NCBI GenBank assembly: GCA_903916755.1
Contig: CAIWXW010000114.1
Span: 1-62,606, forward strand
Direction: 5' to 3'
DNA: 62,606 bases
Source of the DNA: an uncultured Opitutaceae bacterium
GTDB taxonomy: Bacteria; Verrucomicrobiota; Verrucomicrobiia; Opitutales; Opitutaceae
Below are positions 46,141-55,094 of this stretch, in pieces. Made by a program: the position numbers and the translations under genes. Numbering within the stretch: the first letter of the stretch is position 1; every line of letters begins with the position of its first letter. The notes beneath the pieces were generated by a model, which worked only from the letters and a program-made list of their open reading frames with translations, ran no database searches and had not been told where the DNA came from.

Positions 46141-48633
46141 TTACTTTATTTTGGAATTCCAGCCCTTGAGCCACTCCGTGAACCCCTCATCCGACCGCAG
46201 ACGGGGCCCCCCTCGGTAATCCGGCGCAAGGAGGGCGGTGTAATCGGCCTCGGCAAACCGCCGGCAGTGCAGCAGCACCTTGGCGCGCTGGCCAGGCGCC
46301 CGCACCAGCCGACCGAGGGCCTGATTAACCTTTTGCATGCCAGGAACTTGGTAAACCCGCCGAAAGGCCTCCTCGCGGCCCAGTCCCGCCAGGGCCGCCA
46401 TCCGGGCCTGCTGGACCGGATTCACCTCCGGCAGGGCCGGACCCACGACCATGGCCCGGTCAACCCGCCCGCCGAGCAGGTCGACGCTCTCCGCAAAACT
46501 CGAGCCCAGCACCAGAAACAAGGCGTCGGCCTCGGTGAGCGCCTCCTCGAGCCAGGCCGCCTGGGCCGAAAGGTCCTTCCGGCGCGGCTGCAGGGCCACA
46601 CGCCGGGACGAACCGCCCGACTCCAGCACGCCGGCGATGGCCTCCGCGTAGGCATAGGATGAAAAGAACACCGCCACCTTGCCGTCCGCGCCCAGCGCCT
46701 CCACCGACCGGGCGGTCGTCTCGTAGAACCCGGCGCGCCGCTGGTAGGTCGTGTCCACCCGCAGATCAAAGGCGACGTCGTAGGCGCCGTCCCGCCATGG
46801 GGTCGCCGCCCGCACCCAGGTCAGCGCCGGCTGGCGGGCCTCGCCGGCCCGCAGCAGCTGGGCGCCGCTGGTCACCTGGCCGGAGAGTTTCCGGGTCTGC
46901 CGCCGGGTCAGGTCGCCGAGGCGCCGATCCTCAAGGACCGGCGGAATTTCCTCCGGCAGCGGCGGCTCCTCCGCTGTCAGGCCGAGCGCCTCCGCCTGGA
47001 CATCGGCCGGCGCCGGCGTGGCGCTGGCGAGCACGACCCCGCCAAAGTCGCGAAGCCGGGCGCCGATCGCCGGCGCGGCGTCGAGGCAGGTGAGGGCGAG
47101 CGTGCCGCGGCGCGGGCACCAGCAAAGGTAGGGCAGCTCGTCCTGGTCGAACTGGGCGGCGAGGGCCGCTGTTTCCCACAGCAGCTCGCTGGCCCGCGGG
47201 CCGATGGCGGCATAATCGACGGGGACGGTCGCGATCAGGTTGGCCAGGTCGGCCGCCCGCGCCCGCAGCCCCGCGGCCTCCGCCGCGGGCAGCTCGCCGG
47301 CCGGCTCGAGGGCTTCGAGCCGCCCCGTCCACTCCCCCCATGCCGCCAGCAGCGAAGGGGGGGCGCGGGCCAGCTGCAGGGCGTCCAGCACCACGGCCGC
47401 CTGCTCCGCGTTGGTCGTGTGCGAATACGCGTCCGCCACCCGCGCGGGCAGGTTGTGGGCCTCGTCGATCACGAGCAGCGTGCGGGCCGGATCGAAGCCG
47501 GGCTGGCCGTAGAACAGACCGCTGGCGGACGGCGCGAAGACATAATTGTAGTCCCCAATCCAGACGTCGTTCGCCGCCAGGGCCGCGCGGGTGATCTCGT
47601 ACGGGCAGATCCGGGCGTGGCGGCCGGCCTCGCGCAACGCCGGCAGCTCCCGCGGCTCGTCCTCGCGCTGATAGAACCGCGCCAGGCCGCTCGCCGGCCA
47701 GCGCTCCTCCATGCCGTCGAGGTAGCCGCAGCTCTCGCGCACGCAGTGATAGACGGAGTTGACGCAGTGCTCCGACTTCGGCCGCACGAGCCATACCGCC
47801 ACGCCGCCGTCCGGCGTCATCGCCGCCAGGGTCTGCGCCACCTGGATCTGGCCGGTCGATTTGCTGGTGAGGTAAAGCACCCGCTCGCACCGCCCCGTCC
47901 GCAGCTGCCCAAGGGCGCATTCGAGCAGGACGCCGGTCTTGCCGAATCCCGTGGGCGCCTCGAGGACCACCTTGGCCGCCGGCCCGGCGATCGCCGCGGC
48001 GATTTCCGCCTGGATCGTCTCCTGGCCCGGCCGGAGGCGGTCGAAGGGCGAGCGGAAGCGGAGCACGGCGAGCCGCGCGCGGGCGCGCAGGCGCAGGTCG
48101 AGGAATTCCGTGACCCGCTCCAGCTGCCCCCGAAAGACCGCCTCGTCGGACGGAACGATCCCGACCACCTGCGTCAGGCCGGTATCGGTCTCGACAAATA
48201 CGAGTTCCGCCCCGAGCGCGGAGGGCCGCGCGCCGGGCTCGGCCATCCGGCGCAGAAAGAGGTAGGCCGCCGCCTGCGCAAAATAGGCCGGATAGTCCCG
48301 CCGCAGCTCGGCTTCGTCGGCCGGCAGCGCCCGGGTCACGGTCTTGATCTCGCGGAGGGTAACCCCGGCGGCCGACCGCACCACCTGGTCGATGCGGCCG
48401 GTGAAACCCAGGATCCAGCCGTGGTGCGCAACTTCTCCGGTGATGGCCACCTCGAATTCGACCGCGGCGTTCTCCGCCGCCGCGCGCACCTGCAGCTGGC
48501 GGTGCCAGTGATTGCCCAGCTGCGCCCGCCACAGGCCCGCGGCCCCGCCGACCGGCTCCCGCGGCCCGAGGGTGAAGTCGGAAAGCTCCCCGACGCCCAG
48601 CCGGGCGCGGCGGAGATCGAGGTCGAATTCCAT
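46141..48633 (-). CDS. PD-(D/E)XK nuclease fused to an XPD/DinG-type Fe-S helicase
   Basis: An 830-residue protein starting at the ATG at 48633. Residues ~1-185 form a Cas4/AddB-like nuclease domain: GFTGRID with Asp82, LREIKTV with Glu95 and Lys97, and the later YFAQAAAYLFL helix. Residues ~200-830 are a superfamily-2 helicase: Walker A EAPTGFGKTG (225-234), four Cys suited to a 4Fe-4S cluster (Cys290, Cys297, Cys302, Cys343 in RICPYE), the DEAH box at 390-393 (VIDEAHN), VVLASATPAPAD and a helicase motif VI QALGRLVRAPGQRAK. Such proteins may process DNA ends or flaps in repair. It follows the RecO-like gene by 5 bp. Confidence 0.88.
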   Translation of the reverse strand: MEFDLDLRRARLGVGELSDFTLGPREPVGGAAGLWRAQLGNHWHRQLQVRAAAENAAVEFEVAITGEVAHHGWILGFTGRIDQVVRSAAGVTLREIKTVTRALPADEAELRRDYPAYFAQAAAYLFLRRMAEPGARPSALGAELVFVETDTGLTQVVGIVPSDEAVFRGQLERVTEFLDLRLRARARLAVLRFRSPFDRLRPGQETIQAEIAAAIAGPAAKVVLEAPTGFGKTGVLLECALGQLRTGRCERVLYLTSKSTGQIQVAQTLAAMTPDGGVAVWLVRPKSEHCVNSVYHCVRESCGYLDGMEERWPASGLARFYQREDEPRELPALREAGRHARICPYEITRAALAANDVWIGDYNYVFAPSASGLFYGQPGFDPARTLLVIDEAHNLPARVADAYSHTTNAEQAAVVLDALQLARAPPSLLAAWGEWTGRLEALEPAGELPAAEAAGLRARAADLANLIATVPVDYAAIGPRASELLWETAALAAQFDQDELPYLCWCPRRGTLALTCLDAAPAIGARLRDFGGVVLASATPAPADVQAEALGLTAEEPPLPEEIPPVLEDRRLGDLTRRQTRKLSGQVTSGAQLLRAGEARQPALTWVRAATPWRDGAYDVAFDLRVDTTYQRRAGFYETTARSVEALGADGKVAVFFSSYAYAEAIAGVLESGGSSRRVALQPRRKDLSAQAAWLEEALTEADALFLVLGSSFAESVDLLGGRVDRAMVVGPALPEVNPVQQARMAALAGLGREEAFRRVYQVPGMQKVNQALGRLVRAPGQRAKVLLHCRRFAEADYTALLAPDYRGGPRLRSDEGFTEWLKGWNSKIK

Positions 48634-48638
48634 GGTCC

Positions 48639-49301
48639 TTATTCCAGCAGGATTTCGGTGTTCTGCCGCAGGTAGTCCTCGAGCCGCCGCTGCAGCTCGC
48701 CCAGCTCCGGCCCTTTCAGCCGGGCCGGATCCAGCTCCGCCAGGGGCGTCCGCAGCACGTGCTCCGCCAGAGACCGCAGGTCCGCGGGCAGCGACGGCAG
48801 CCACTGTTGCGGCAACGGGTGGCCCTCGTCCCGGGCGAACCGGTACATGCTCTTGAAAAGCACCGCATCGGGATCGGCCGGGCTGGCGAAGGCCCCGAAG
48901 GCGGTCCGCAGGAGGGCGCCGGTCTTGGCATGGCTCTCCGGATCAGGCGAATTGCGCGCCACGAGGGCGGCGAAAGCGGAGGCCGCCCGCAGCGCCTCGT
49001 AGCTGCGTCCGATCGCCGCCGCCCGCGTGATCACGCGCACCTCGCGCAGGAACCAGGTCCGGCCCTGGTTGGAGCTCTCCAGCTGCACGTCGACCTCCTC
49101 AAAGAGGTCGAGCACCTGCCGCTGCTTCGAGCCCGCCTGGGAGATCCGGACGAAAATGGGCAGGATCCCCTGCGCGACGGAGAAGAGCGTGCAGCGCTGA
49201 AATTTCTCCGCCGGCGGGTGCTTGAGCAGCACGAAGGCTTCAGTATGGAGGGCGACCGCAGGCAAGATTCGGACTCGATCCCGGAAACCGGGAATTTGCA
49301 A
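48639..49301 (-). CDS. RecO-like protein
   Basis: A roughly 220-residue protein. The N-terminal part (VALHTEAFVLLKHPPAEKFQ, then FSVAQGILPIFVRIS) has the pattern of the RecO OB-fold start, in which a T-EA-VL strand is followed by a charged turn and a hydrophobic strand; the remainder is helical as in RecO (RSYEALRAASAFAALVARN). The Cys zinc-finger of many RecO proteins is missing. Sequence divergence makes this tentative; a RecO-type role in RecFOR recombination is inferred. No ATG is available; TTG at 49301 or at 49265 are the possible starts. Its direct linkage to the nuclease-helicase gene supports a repair function. Confidence 0.5.
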   Translation of the reverse strand: MQIPGFRDRVRILPAVALHTEAFVLLKHPPAEKFQRCTLFSVAQGILPIFVRISQAGSKQRQVLDLFEEVDVQLESSNQGRTWFLREVRVITRAAAIGRSYEALRAASAFAALVARNSPDPESHAKTGALLRTAFGAFASPADPDAVLFKSMYRFARDEGHPLPQQWLPSLPADLRSLAEHVLRTPLAELDPARLKGPELGELQRRLEDYLRQNTEILLE

Positions 49302-49304
49302 ATA

Positions 49305-49976
49305 TCACCGGCGGTCCGGCCCGGGGGCCGCGGCCGGCCGCCAGGGCGGGGCAATCGCCCCGCCGGAGATGATGAGCTTCATGGCCTCGCCCACCGACAT
49401 TTCCAGCTCGACGATCTCGCGCCGGGGCAGGAGCAGGAGGAAGCCGCTGGTGGGATTGGGGGAGGTGGGGACGAACACCGACCAGACCTCGTCCGGGATC
49501 CGCGCCTGCAGCTCCCCGGGCGCCTTGTTGGTCAGGAAGCCCACCGCCCAGGAGCCCTTGCGCGGAAACTCGACCAGCACCGCCTGGTTGAACATCCGGC
49601 TCTGGGAGCCGAACGTGCCCACGATCTGCTTCACGGTCGAGTAGATGCCGCTGACTCCCGGCACCCGCAGGATGACGCGCTCGGCCAGCCCGAGGAAGAA
49701 CTTGCCGAAGACGTAGCGCGAAAGGTAGCCCAGCGCCGTCACCAGCACCATGACGATCAGGGTCGCCAGGATGTCCCAGCCGATCTCGAGGCTGGGCCGG
49801 TCGCGCAGGGTCTCGGGGACGTAGAAGAAGAACAGCGGCCGGAAGGTTCCGCCGATCAGGTCGACGATCTTGCTGAACGCCAGGATCGTGACGAACAGCG
49901 GCGCCAGCAGCAGCGCGCCGGAGATGAAGGCGTTGCGCAGGCTGACAAAGCGGGAGACGGGCGGGGCGTCGGGCAT
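49305..49976 (-). CDS. DUF502 membrane protein
   Basis: A 223-residue inner-membrane protein with two helices: ISGALLLAPLFVTILAFSKIV near the N terminus (split) and ILATLIVMVLVTALGYLSRYV. The family mark VFVPTSPNPTSGFLLLLPR and the IYSTVKQIV segment identify DUF502. Members occur widely without an assigned function; envelope or transport roles have been suggested. The ATG at 49976 is clear. It starts 21 bp after ybeY and ends 3 bp before the RecO-like start. Confidence 0.9.
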   Translation of the reverse strand: MPDAPPVSRFVSLRNAFISGALLLAPLFVTILAFSKIVDLIGGTFRPLFFFYVPETLRDRPSLEIGWDILATLIVMVLVTALGYLSRYVFGKFFLGLAERVILRVPGVSGIYSTVKQIVGTFGSQSRMFNQAVLVEFPRKGSWAVGFLTNKAPGELQARIPDEVWSVFVPTSPNPTSGFLLLLPRREIVELEMSVGEAMKLIISGGAIAPPWRPAAAPGPDRR

Positions 49977-49997
49977 GGCGTCAGGGGACGGTAGGCG

Positions 49998-50486
49998 TCA
50001 CCGGCGGGCGGAGGAAGGCTGAAAGGAAAACCGCGGGATGGCCCCCGCCCGGCGCAGGAGGGCGAGGGCCCGGGCCTCCGCCCGGCGCATGGCCCGCCGC
50101 GGCGCCGGCGCGCGGTCGTCATGCCCGGCCAGATGCAGCCAGCCATGGGCCAGGTAGAGCATCAGCTCGCTCGAGAAATCCCCCCGGGGCCGCTGGCGGC
50201 GCGCGGCGTCCGCCGACACGCAGATCTCCTCTCCGGCCTCGGGCGAGGGACCGGGAAAAGTGATGACGTCGGTCGGCGAGGGATCGGCCAGGAACGAGCC
50301 GTGGAGGGCCGCGAGCGCCGCGTCGGTCAGGAAGACGACGGAGAGCTCGGCGGAGGAGCCGGCGTCGCGGCCCGGCACGCGCAGCGCGGCGCGGTTCGCC
50401 TCCAGGACCTGCACCGCGCGGATGACGGCGCGGCGATCGAGACGGAGCCGGGGGTGCAGGCGGCGGATCGAGATCGGGCGCTTCAA
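49998..50486 (-). CDS. ybeY: YbeY-type rRNA maturation endoribonuclease with an altered zinc site
   Basis: A 162-residue YbeY protein needed for 16S rRNA 3'-end processing and ribosome quality control. The diagnostic TDVITFPG block and an HGWLHLAGHDD motif are present. Canonical YbeY has three zinc-ligand His in HGxLHLxGYDH; here His114 and His118 are kept but the third position (124) is Asp, and an extra His occupies position 122. Start is TTG at 50486, whose TTGA overlaps the pgpH stop. PhoH-PgpH-YbeY is a common operon order, so the family call is firm despite the changed ligand. Confidence 0.88.
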   Translation of the reverse strand: MKRPISIRRLHPRLRLDRRAVIRAVQVLEANRAALRVPGRDAGSSAELSVVFLTDAALAALHGSFLADPSPTDVITFPGPSPEAGEEICVSADAARRQRPRGDFSSELMLYLAHGWLHLAGHDDRAPAPRRAMRRAEARALALLRRAGAIPRFSFQPSSARR

Positions 50487-52873
50487 CTTTCGACCTTGAA
50501 CTTGGTCTCGGCCGCCTTGTCGCTCTCGGGATACGACACGCGCGCGTGCAGCATGTTCAGGAGCGTGAAGATGAAGCTGTTCTTGATCTTCGCGACGTCC
50601 TCGAAGGTGAGCGGCGCCTCGCTGAGCTGGCCGTCGGCGACGCGCTCGGCAATGACCCGGTCGATGATCTGGCCGAGCTGCTCCGGGGTGGCCGAGCGGA
50701 GCGAGCGGGAGGCGGCCTCGACGCCGTCGGCCAGGGAAATGACCGCGCTTTCCTTGAACTGGGGCTTCGGCCCCGCATAGCGATAGGGGCCGTCCGGCAC
50801 GACCGGCCGCTCCAACTCGGCCTCGGGGCGCCGGGCCGGCGTGGCGGCGGCGCGGCGCGCCGCCGCGAGGCTCACCGCGCGCTCGTAGAAATAGCGGGCC
50901 CGGCTGGTGCCGTGGTGCTGCCAGATCACGTCGATCACCGTCCGCGGCATCCGGTGCTTGCTGGCCAGCTCCACGCCGTCCGGCACGTGCTGCATGATCA
51001 CGCGGGCGGAGTCCGCCGGGTCCATGGCGTCGTGCGGGTTCAGCCGGTCGCGCTGGTTCTCCGTGAAGTACGCCGAGTTCGGGATCTTGCCGACGTCGTG
51101 GAAGAGGGCGCATACGCGGGCCAGGAGCGGGTTGGCGCCGATCGCGTTGGAGGCGTTTTCGGACAGCTGGGCCACCACCAGCGAATGATGGTAGGTGCCG
51201 GGCGCCTCGAGCTGCATCCGGCGGAGCAGGGGATGGTTGTAGTCGGTGAGCTCGAGCAGCGTGATGTCCGTCGTCCGCTTGAAGAGCGATTCGAGCACCG
51301 GGAGGAAGCCGACCACGGCGACGCCGGTCACCAGGCCGCTGCAGAGGCCCGCCGTCATCTCCCGCACCAGCGTGTCGACCGGCGTCTGGTCGGCGATGCC
51401 GATCAGGGCGGCGAAGGCGGCCACGGTGAGCCCGCCCATGCCCGCCGCGCGGACGACCCGCGTGCGCCGGCTCGCATTGCGGCAGCCGAAGATGGCGACC
51501 AGCGAGGCCAGGAAGGTGATGACCAGCAGATCGAGGCGGTTGCCGTAGATGACCCCGGTGAAAATCGAGATGAGCAGCGCCATGAAGATGGCGGAGCCCG
51601 CATCGATCAGAATCGCGACGATGAGCGGCGCCAGGGCGGTCGGCGCCACGTAGGGCAGGGTGGAGGCCCAGGCGCTGTCGCTCTGGAATATCTCCACGCC
51701 GCCCAGGGAATACACCACCCGCACGAGGGCGAGGTTGAGGATGACGACCAGCGCCAGGAGCCCGAGGCGCCCGTTGCGCCGCAGGGTCTCCGGGTCCTCC
51801 AGGCGGATATAGAGCAGGGAGGCCAGCACCATCGCCAAGACCAGCAGGACATGGCCGAAGAGCGTCAGTCCCTCGCCCCGCTCCACGTTGGCGTGGGTCC
51901 GGAGGTACTCCTGGTAGGCGCGGAACATCTCATATTGCTCGGCCGTGACCCGCTCGCCGGCCTCGATGATGGTCTGGCCGCTGGGCACGGTGACCGTGAC
52001 GGACTTGAGTCCGGCCAGGGCCCGCTCGACCCGGCGCTGCGTCGCCGCCCGGTCGAAGACCAGGTTGGCGACGACGCCGTTGCTGAAGAAGCGGAACAGG
52101 GCCTGGGTCGCCGGCCGCGGCACGCCCTCGGCGGCGAGGCTGACGCGCAGGAAGGTGAGCGCGTCCTCGCGCGACTGGACCGGATGGAGCGAAACCTCGC
52201 CGTCGGGCCGCACAATCTGGAAGACGACGACGCCGTCGCTGCCGGCCGAGCCGAGCGAGGCGTCATGGACGCCCGTGCCGTAAATCTCCTGCAGGGCGGC
52301 CAGCCCGTTCTCAAACAGGGTCGCGCGCGCGGCGGCGTCGCCGGCCGAAAGGAGCGCCATCAGGTCCTCGCCCGTCACGTGATAGGGCCGCGTGGCGTTG
52401 AAGTCGTCCGCCATCGCCTGCAGCGACGCGTTGCGGTCGGTGAAGCTCAGGTTGGCGGCATTGGCGGCGGCCGGATGCTTCGCCTCAAAGGCGGCCAGCT
52501 TGGCCAGCAGATCGCGCGCGGCCGCCTCGAACTGGCGCAGCGACGCCAGCTCCAGCCGGTAGACCGGGGGCACCCGGCCCAGCGCCTGCTCGCGCGCGCC
52601 GCGGGTCTTTTCCTCGCTGGCGTAGGAGAAGGGCGCGCTGGCCACGACCTGGACGGTCGCGAGCTGGTGCGGCAGCACCGGCACGTTGACCGTGTTCACG
52701 CCGACCGAGCTCACGAAGACGATGACCGCGACCGTCAGGATGAAGATCAGGCCCGCCACCACCCGGCTCTGGTCCAGGAATTCCCGGAAGGGTGCGCCCG
52801 GCGCCGACGCCGGTCCCCGGCGGCTGGCCGCGAGGCCCCCCACGATGAGCTTGAGCTGGTTTTTGACGGACAC
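50483..52873 (-). CDS. PgpH-type 7TM-HD phosphohydrolase (c-di-AMP phosphodiesterase family)
   Basis: A 796-residue membrane protein with N-terminal helix (VVAGLIFILTVAVIVFV), a large extracytoplasmic 7TMR-HDED domain (~70-345), a 7TM block (~345-540) and a cytoplasmic HD domain. The HD motifs are TYHHSLVVAQLSENA, ALFHDVGKIPNS, and VIWQHHG. This architecture is that of PgpH, which hydrolyses cyclic di-AMP in Gram-positive bacteria. The GTG at 52873 is the start. It follows phoH and precedes ybeY with a 4-bp overlap. c-di-AMP use in this organism is inferred only. Confidence 0.92.
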   Translation of the reverse strand: MSVKNQLKLIVGGLAASRRGPASAPGAPFREFLDQSRVVAGLIFILTVAVIVFVSSVGVNTVNVPVLPHQLATVQVVASAPFSYASEEKTRGAREQALGRVPPVYRLELASLRQFEAAARDLLAKLAAFEAKHPAAANAANLSFTDRNASLQAMADDFNATRPYHVTGEDLMALLSAGDAAARATLFENGLAALQEIYGTGVHDASLGSAGSDGVVVFQIVRPDGEVSLHPVQSREDALTFLRVSLAAEGVPRPATQALFRFFSNGVVANLVFDRAATQRRVERALAGLKSVTVTVPSGQTIIEAGERVTAEQYEMFRAYQEYLRTHANVERGEGLTLFGHVLLVLAMVLASLLYIRLEDPETLRRNGRLGLLALVVILNLALVRVVYSLGGVEIFQSDSAWASTLPYVAPTALAPLIVAILIDAGSAIFMALLISIFTGVIYGNRLDLLVITFLASLVAIFGCRNASRRTRVVRAAGMGGLTVAAFAALIGIADQTPVDTLVREMTAGLCSGLVTGVAVVGFLPVLESLFKRTTDITLLELTDYNHPLLRRMQLEAPGTYHHSLVVAQLSENASNAIGANPLLARVCALFHDVGKIPNSAYFTENQRDRLNPHDAMDPADSARVIMQHVPDGVELASKHRMPRTVIDVIWQHHGTSRARYFYERAVSLAAARRAAATPARRPEAELERPVVPDGPYRYAGPKPQFKESAVISLADGVEAASRSLRSATPEQLGQIIDRVIAERVADGQLSEAPLTFEDVAKIKNSFIFTLLNMLHARVSYPESDKAAETKFKVES

Positions 52874-52887
52874 GGCGGGGGGAGGGG

Positions 52888-53859
52888 TCAGACGCGGGCT
52901 TCGCCGGCGGGATTCTTGAACCGGTCGTAGGCCTCGATGATCCGCTGGACCAGCGGATGGCGGACGACGTCCGCGCTGCTGAAGGTGTGAAAGTCGATCC
53001 CGGGCACGTCGCGCAGGACATTGCGGACCTCCAGCAGGCCCGAGGCCTTCGAGCGCGGGAGATCGATCTGCGTGATGTCACCCGTGATCACCATCCGCGA
53101 ATCCTCCCCCAGGCGGGTCAGGAACATCATCATCTGCTCGGACGTGGTGTTCTGCGCCTCGTCCAGGACGATGTAGGCGCGCGACAGGGTCCGGCCGCGC
53201 ATGTAGGCGAGCGGGGCGATCTCGATCGCCCCGGCCTCGGTCAGCCGGGCCACCTCGGCCGGCTCAAGCATGTCATTGAGCGCGTCGTACAGGGGCCGCA
53301 GGTAGGGGAGGATCTTCTCCCGGAGGTCGCCCGGCAAGAACCCCAGGTTCTCGCCGGCCTCGACGGCCGGGCGCGTGAGGATGATCCGCTGGACCTCGTT
53401 GTTCAGGAAGGCGGAGACCGCGGCGGCCACCGCCAGGTAGGTCTTGCCCGTGCCGGCCGGCCCGATGCCGAAGACGACGGACTGCTTCAGCATCGACTGC
53501 AGATAGAGTTTCTGCGCCAGCGTCTTGGGCACGACGCTCCGGCGGCTGGTCGCGATGACCAGCGGCTGGTCCAGCAGCGCCCGCAGCTGCCGGCCGTCGC
53601 CCCGCCCGAAGGAATCCGCCAGGCGCGTGAAGTCGGGCGTGCGGATATTCATTCCCTGGCCGCGGGCGGCATCCAGGAAGCCGAAGAAGTCCTCCGCGAC
53701 CGCCAGCGGCTCCGCCGGGGCCTCGATCTTCAGCCAGCCGTCGCGCGACACCAGCTTCACGCCGAGCGCCCGCTCCGCGTGCTCCAGGTTCTCCTCCCGG
53801 CCGCCATAGAGCTGGCTGAGGGAGCGGGGGCTGGCGAAGTGCAGGACTTTCGAAGGCAT
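52888..53859 (-). CDS. phoH: PhoH-like ATPase
   Basis: About 323 residues. The Walker A FGIGPAGTGKTYLAVA, the Walker B AYIVLDEAQNTT and the TGDITQIDLPR motif define the PhoH family, thought to couple ATP hydrolysis to RNA metabolism, often next to YbeY. An N-terminal KH-like segment (GGREENLEHAERALGV) supports RNA binding. Start choice is open: ATG at 53859 (used here) or GTG at 53877, which would overlap the HIT gene stop in a GTGA arrangement. It precedes pgpH by 14 bp. Confidence 0.93.
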   Translation of the reverse strand: MPSKVLHFASPRSLSQLYGGREENLEHAERALGVKLVSRDGWLKIEAPAEPLAVAEDFFGFLDAARGQGMNIRTPDFTRLADSFGRGDGRQLRALLDQPLVIATSRRSVVPKTLAQKLYLQSMLKQSVVFGIGPAGTGKTYLAVAAAVSAFLNNEVQRIILTRPAVEAGENLGFLPGDLREKILPYLRPLYDALNDMLEPAEVARLTEAGAIEIAPLAYMRGRTLSRAYIVLDEAQNTTSEQMMMFLTRLGEDSRMVITGDITQIDLPRSKASGLLEVRNVLRDVPGIDFHTFSSADVVRHPLVQRIIEAYDRFKNPAGEARV

Positions 53860-53873
53860 CGGTTGGCGGCCGC

Positions 53874-54371
53874 TCACGGGCGGAGCATTTTCCGCGCCTC
53901 TTCGTTCAGGCGGTCCCAGGTGGCCTCAAGGGCCTGGGGCAGGATCCGGGTGCTGCCGATGACCGGCATGAAATTATTGTCGCCGCTCCAGCGGGGCACA
54001 AGGTGGCCGTGAAGGTGCGAGATGCTGCCGCCGGCCGCCGAGCCGAAGTTGAAGCCGACGTTGACCCCGTCGGGGTTCAGGGCCGCCTTCAGCAGCAACC
54101 GGCCGAAATTGATCTCTTCCATCAGGTCGGCCCGCTCGGCCTGGGTCAGCGCGTCGAGCTCCGACACGTCCCGGAACGGAACGGCGAGCAGGTGGCCCGG
54201 ATTATAGGGATAACGGTTCAAAATCAGGTAGGAGAGGGCGGACCGGTGGACAATCAGGGCGGCGCGATCGTCGCCGAGGGCGGGCAGCGCCGTGAACGGA
54301 CGCTCCATCCCGGACGGATAGCCGGGTGACTGGATGTACTCCATGCGCCAATAGGCGTGCAGCTGCTCCAT
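53874..54371 (-). CDS. HIT-domain nucleotide hydrolase/transferase
   Basis: A 165-residue histidine-triad protein, start ATG at 54371. The active-site motif SHLHGHLVPRW gives the HxHxH pattern with the catalytic middle/last His. The opening HAYWRMEYIQSP and LVPRWSGDNNFMPVIGSTR tail are typical of the AP4A phosphorylase/Fhit-like bacterial branch that hydrolyses dinucleoside polyphosphates. It is the first gene of the leftward HIT-phoH-pgpH-ybeY run and lies 138 bp from the divergent TetR start. Confidence 0.92.
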   Translation of the reverse strand: MEQLHAYWRMEYIQSPGYPSGMERPFTALPALGDDRAALIVHRSALSYLILNRYPYNPGHLLAVPFRDVSELDALTQAERADLMEEINFGRLLLKAALNPDGVNVGFNFGSAAGGSISHLHGHLVPRWSGDNNFMPVIGSTRILPQALEATWDRLNEEARKMLRP

Positions 54372-54386
54372 ATTCAAAACCGTTCA

Positions 54387-54415
54387 AGCAAAGTCCCTTG
54401 GACCGCCAAAGTCAA
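54387..54415 (-). promoter_or_regulatory. Possible promoter of the HIT-phoH-pgpH-ybeY run
   Basis: On the minus strand TTGACT (54415-54410) is followed after 17 bp by TTTGCT (54392-54387). It would start transcription just before the HIT ATG at 54371. The -10 matches only three consensus bases. Confidence 0.35.
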
Positions 54416-54462
54416 AGGCGGCGTCGCTCAAGCGGCGCCCCAAGTGACTGCTTGCAATTTAT

Positions 54463-54476
54463 ATGACGATCGTCAT
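54463..54476. promoter_or_regulatory. 14-bp palindromic operator candidate for the TetR regulator
   Basis: ATGACGATCGTCAT is a perfect dyad, 34 bp before the TetR ATG. It sits between a -35-like TTGCAA (54452-54457) and a weak -10-like TCTATT (54477-54482). This placement suits an autorepressor blocking RNA polymerase. Confidence 0.7.
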
Positions 54477-54509
54477 TCTATTGGCAACAGGCGTAACTCA
54501 TTCCACCCC

Positions 54510-55094
54510 ATGCGTTATTCTCGCGACCATAAGTCCACCACCCGCCGCCGCATCGTCGCTGCGGCCAGTGCGGCCTTTCGTGAGCGCGGCGTCGATGGGA
54601 CGGCGGTGGACGACGTGATGCGCCGGGCCGGCCTGACCCACGGAGGCTTCTATGCCCATTTCGGCAGCAAACTCGAACTCATCGCCGAGGCCTGCGCCGA
54701 GGCCTTCGATGCCGCCCTGGAAAACCTGGAGCGGATCGCCCGCCAGACGACACCCGGCCGCCGCGCCCGGCTGCTGATCGACAGCTACCTTTCACGGCAC
54801 CACCGCGACCACCCCGGGTCCGGCTGCGTGATCGTGGCGGTCGGGGCCGACATGGCCCGCTATAACGGCTCGATCCGCGGCGGTTATGCCGCGGGCTTCG
54901 AACGCCATCTCGACCGGCTCTGCGCCGCGCTGCGGCTCTCGGCCGACCCCGGGCGGAACCGCGACCGGGTCAACCACCTGATGAGCTCGCTGGTCGGCGC
55001 GCTCCTGTTCGCCCGCGCGGTCGAGGACCCCGCGCGCAGCGAGGCGCTCCTCCGGTCCGCCCGCCGCACCCTGCGGGAAGAATTTTGCCAATGA
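54510..55094 (+). CDS. TetR/AcrR-family transcriptional regulator
   Basis: A 194-residue repressor. The N-terminal helix-turn-helix is clear: RRRIVAAASAAFRERGVDGT, then VDDVMRRAGLTHGGFYAHF, the recognition helix ending GGFYAHFGSK. The C-terminal domain is an all-helical ligand-binding dimerisation domain. The ATG at 54510 is preferred; the open frame extends upstream but overlaps the HIT gene. The stop overlaps the next ketosynthase start (ATGA), so the two are translationally coupled, implying that the regulator controls its own operon through the dyad at 54463. Confidence 0.92.
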   Translation: MRYSRDHKSTTRRRIVAAASAAFRERGVDGTAVDDVMRRAGLTHGGFYAHFGSKLELIAEACAEAFDAALENLERIARQTTPGRRARLLIDSYLSRHHRDHPGSGCVIVAVGADMARYNGSIRGGYAAGFERHLDRLCAALRLSADPGRNRDRVNHLMSSLVGALLFARAVEDPARSEALLRSARRTLREEFCQ

